This document shows positions 4,651-5,985 of a stretch of DNA of 5,985 nucleotides, piece after piece; the stretch's first letter is position 1; every line of letters begins with the position of its first letter. Under the pieces are notes generated by a model. That model had not been told where the DNA came from. It saw only the letters and a list, made by a program, of their open reading frames with translations, and searched no databases. The stretch covers positions 1 through 5,985 of the forward strand of contig CAJXPN010000310.1 in assembly GCA_913058025.1 (NCBI GenBank), in the 5' to 3' direction. The position numbers and the translations under genes are program-made. The DNA is from an uncultured Myxococcales bacterium. Lineage in GTDB: Bacteria; Myxococcota_A; Bradymonadia; Bradymonadales; Bradymonadaceae.

Positions 4651-5985
4651 TCAGAGGCCGCGGGCGGCTCTGCGCAGGCGAGGGTCCGGGTGGTCGACGT
4701 AGGAGGCGAGCGCGTCGGTGGCGCCGAGGACGTGCAGCGCGCGCAGCGCGGCGACGCGAGGCGCGAGATCGGCGGAGCTCGCGAGCGTGGAGAGCTCGCC
4801 CGACGCGCTCACGTCACCGCGCGAAGCGAGCGCGCGAGCCGCGGACACGCGCACGGCGCTCGAGGAGTCCGAGAGCGCCGATATGAGCGGCGCGGTCAGC
4901 GACGCGTCACGTGAGGCGCCGGCGAGCTCGAGCGCGGCGGCGCGTACGGAGAGCTGGGGATCGGAGATGCCCTTTCGGATGAGCGCGGCGCGCTCGGAGG
5001 AGTCCGGCAGGTTCGACGCGGCGAGGAGCGCGGCGACCCGCCTCGAGGTGTCGTCGGAGTCGAGCGCGGACGCGAATAGGCTCAGGTCCGCGGCGTCGCC
5101 GAGGACACCGAGCGCGCCGAGCGCGTGGGGGGCGAGCGCGTCGTCGGTGGCGAGCGCGCGGAGCTCCTTGGCGATCGCGCCGATGACGGCGGCGCGGGTG
5201 GCGCGCGCGGCGTCGGAGGTCGACGTGTGGAGGCCGAGCCGGAGCGTGCCGCCGGCGTGGCCCAGGTCGGTGACGATCGCGCGCCGGGCGCGCGCGTCGT
5301 CGGAGGCGATGGCGCGCCTGGCGGCGGCGGTGAAGACCTGGGGGTGCGACTCGAGGAGGATCGAGGGGTTGGCCAGCGGCATCTTCATCGCGAGCATGGC
5401 TCGCTGACGCGCGATCTGCTCGGTGTCGATGGCGCCGCGGCTCGGCTCGATGAGGCGCGACTCACGTGAGAGGGAGGCGGTGATGATCTCCTCGTTGGTG
5501 ACGACGTCGCGCTGCGTGAGGTGGATCAGGCCGCGGTGCGCGCGGTCGCGCAGCGAGGTGTCGCCCGACCAGTACGCGGTGAGGAGGGCGTCGAGTGCCT
5601 CGGGGCCGCCGATGCGGCCCAGGGACCAGGCCGCGACGTCGCTCGCGGGGCCGTTCGCGCGGTTGAGGATGTCGGCGAGCCTCTCGACGGAGCGCGCGTC
5701 GCGCAGGAGCCCCAGGGACCAGGCCGCGTTGATGGAGACGTTGTCGTTGTAGCGCCGCAGCGCGGCGGCCTCGAGGGCGCGCTCGAGGCCGGGGAGGGCG
5801 GAGGCGTCGCCGATGCGCCCGAGCGAGAGCGCCGCGAGCGCGGACTGCGTGGCGGACTGGCCCGAGTCGAGGACCTCGATGAGCTTGGGGACGGTCTTCT
5901 TCGAGCCGGCGCCGCCGAGCGTCCAGGTGGCGAGGTCGCGCACGGTGGGGTTCGACGACTCGAGCGTGCGCTCGATGGGGGTGGC
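4651..5985 (-). CDS. HEAT-repeat scaffold protein, N-terminus beyond the window
   Basis: The frame is open from the right window edge to TGA (4651-4653), giving at least 444 residues. The edge sequence ATPIERTLESSNPTVRDLATW is already repeat-like, so the GTG at 5943 is not a convincing start and the gene is 5'-truncated. The protein is an array of short helical pairs with the PBS-lyase/HEAT signature: AALSLGRIGDASALPGLERAL, AAWSLGLLRDARSVERLADIL and AAWSLGRIGGPEALDALL, followed near the C-terminus by VRAAALELAGA, VRVSAARALASRGD, RVAALRALHVLGA and RLRRAARGL. Segment about 160-216 breaks the pattern (NEEIITASLSRESRLIEPSR, then a Met-rich stretch) and separates two arrays. HEAT arrays are protein-interaction scaffolds. 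No catalytic motif, signal peptide or membrane segment is seen in the visible part. The FHA gene follows 146 nt downstream on the same strand. Confidence 0.9.
   Translation of the reverse strand, partial: ATPIERTLESSNPTVRDLATWTLGGAGSKKTVPKLIEVLDSGQSATQSALAALSLGRIGDASALPGLERALEAAALRRYNDNVSINAAWSLGLLRDARSVERLADILNRANGPASDVAAWSLGRIGGPEALDALLTAYWSGDTSLRDRAHRGLIHLTQRDVVTNEEIITASLSRESRLIEPSRGAIDTEQIARQRAMLAMKMPLANPSILLESHPQVFTAAARRAIASDDARARRAIVTDLGHAGGTLRLGLHTSTSDAARATRAAVIGAIAKELRALATDDALAPHALGALGVLGDAADLSLFASALDSDDTSRRVAALLAASNLPDSSERAALIRKGISDPQLSVRAAALELAGASRDASLTAPLISALSDSSSAVRVSAARALASRGDVSASGELSTLASSADLAPRVAALRALHVLGATDALASYVDHPDPRLRRAARGL
5618..5728. repeat. 18-bp identical direct repeat, 93 nt apart, within the HEAT gene
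   Basis: CCCAGGGACCAGGCCGCG occurs at 5618-5635 and 5711-5728. Both copies encode the AAWSLG core of neighbouring HEAT units. The 93-nt period equals 31 codons, a typical HEAT unit length, and the exact DNA identity suggests recent unit duplication or conversion. Confidence 0.8.

Overview
The window is high-GC bacterial chromosome with strongly G/C-biased third codon positions. A signal-peptide lipoprotein with cysteine-rich repeats, a zinc-ribbon/twin-FHA protein and a HEAT-repeat protein lie close together. That mix suggests a Myxococcota-type (deltaproteobacterial) genome, but this is inference from protein style, not a phylogenetic marker. The first 49 bases are not genomic. They are residual Illumina Nextera adapter, so the window starts at the raw end of a draft contig.

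Layout, left to right: (1) adapter, 1-49. (2) The 3' part of a plus-strand gene with a winged-helix-like C-terminus, 50-556, closed by a perfect 21-bp hairpin. (3) A 61-residue minus-strand protein, 681-866, with its own candidate promoter. (4) A minus-strand two-helix membrane protein, 973-1494, immediately downstream of a tRNA gene with anticodon UAA, 1523-1596. (5) A divergent intergenic region, 1597-1876, with a palindrome and two tandem hairpins. (6) A plus-strand lipoprotein, 1877-3562, with an M15-like zinc peptidase domain and three Cys-rich C-terminal repeats. (7) Two strong hairpins between convergent genes. (8) A minus-strand zinc-ribbon plus twin-FHA protein, 3719-4504. (9) A minus-strand HEAT-repeat protein, 4651-5985, whose 5' end lies beyond the window.

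The genes do not form one obvious pathway. The lipoprotein probably acts on peptidoglycan or another cell-envelope polymer outside the cytoplasmic membrane. The FHA protein probably reads phosphothreonine marks laid down by Ser/Thr kinases. The HEAT protein is a scaffold encoded just upstream of the FHA gene on the same strand and may share its transcript. I see no mobile element, CRISPR array, phage gene or clear defence system. The points most worth a second look are the short-variable-loop UAA tRNA, the paired cysteine loss in the third lipoprotein repeat, and three hairpins whose 3' arms end in the same C/U-rich tail.
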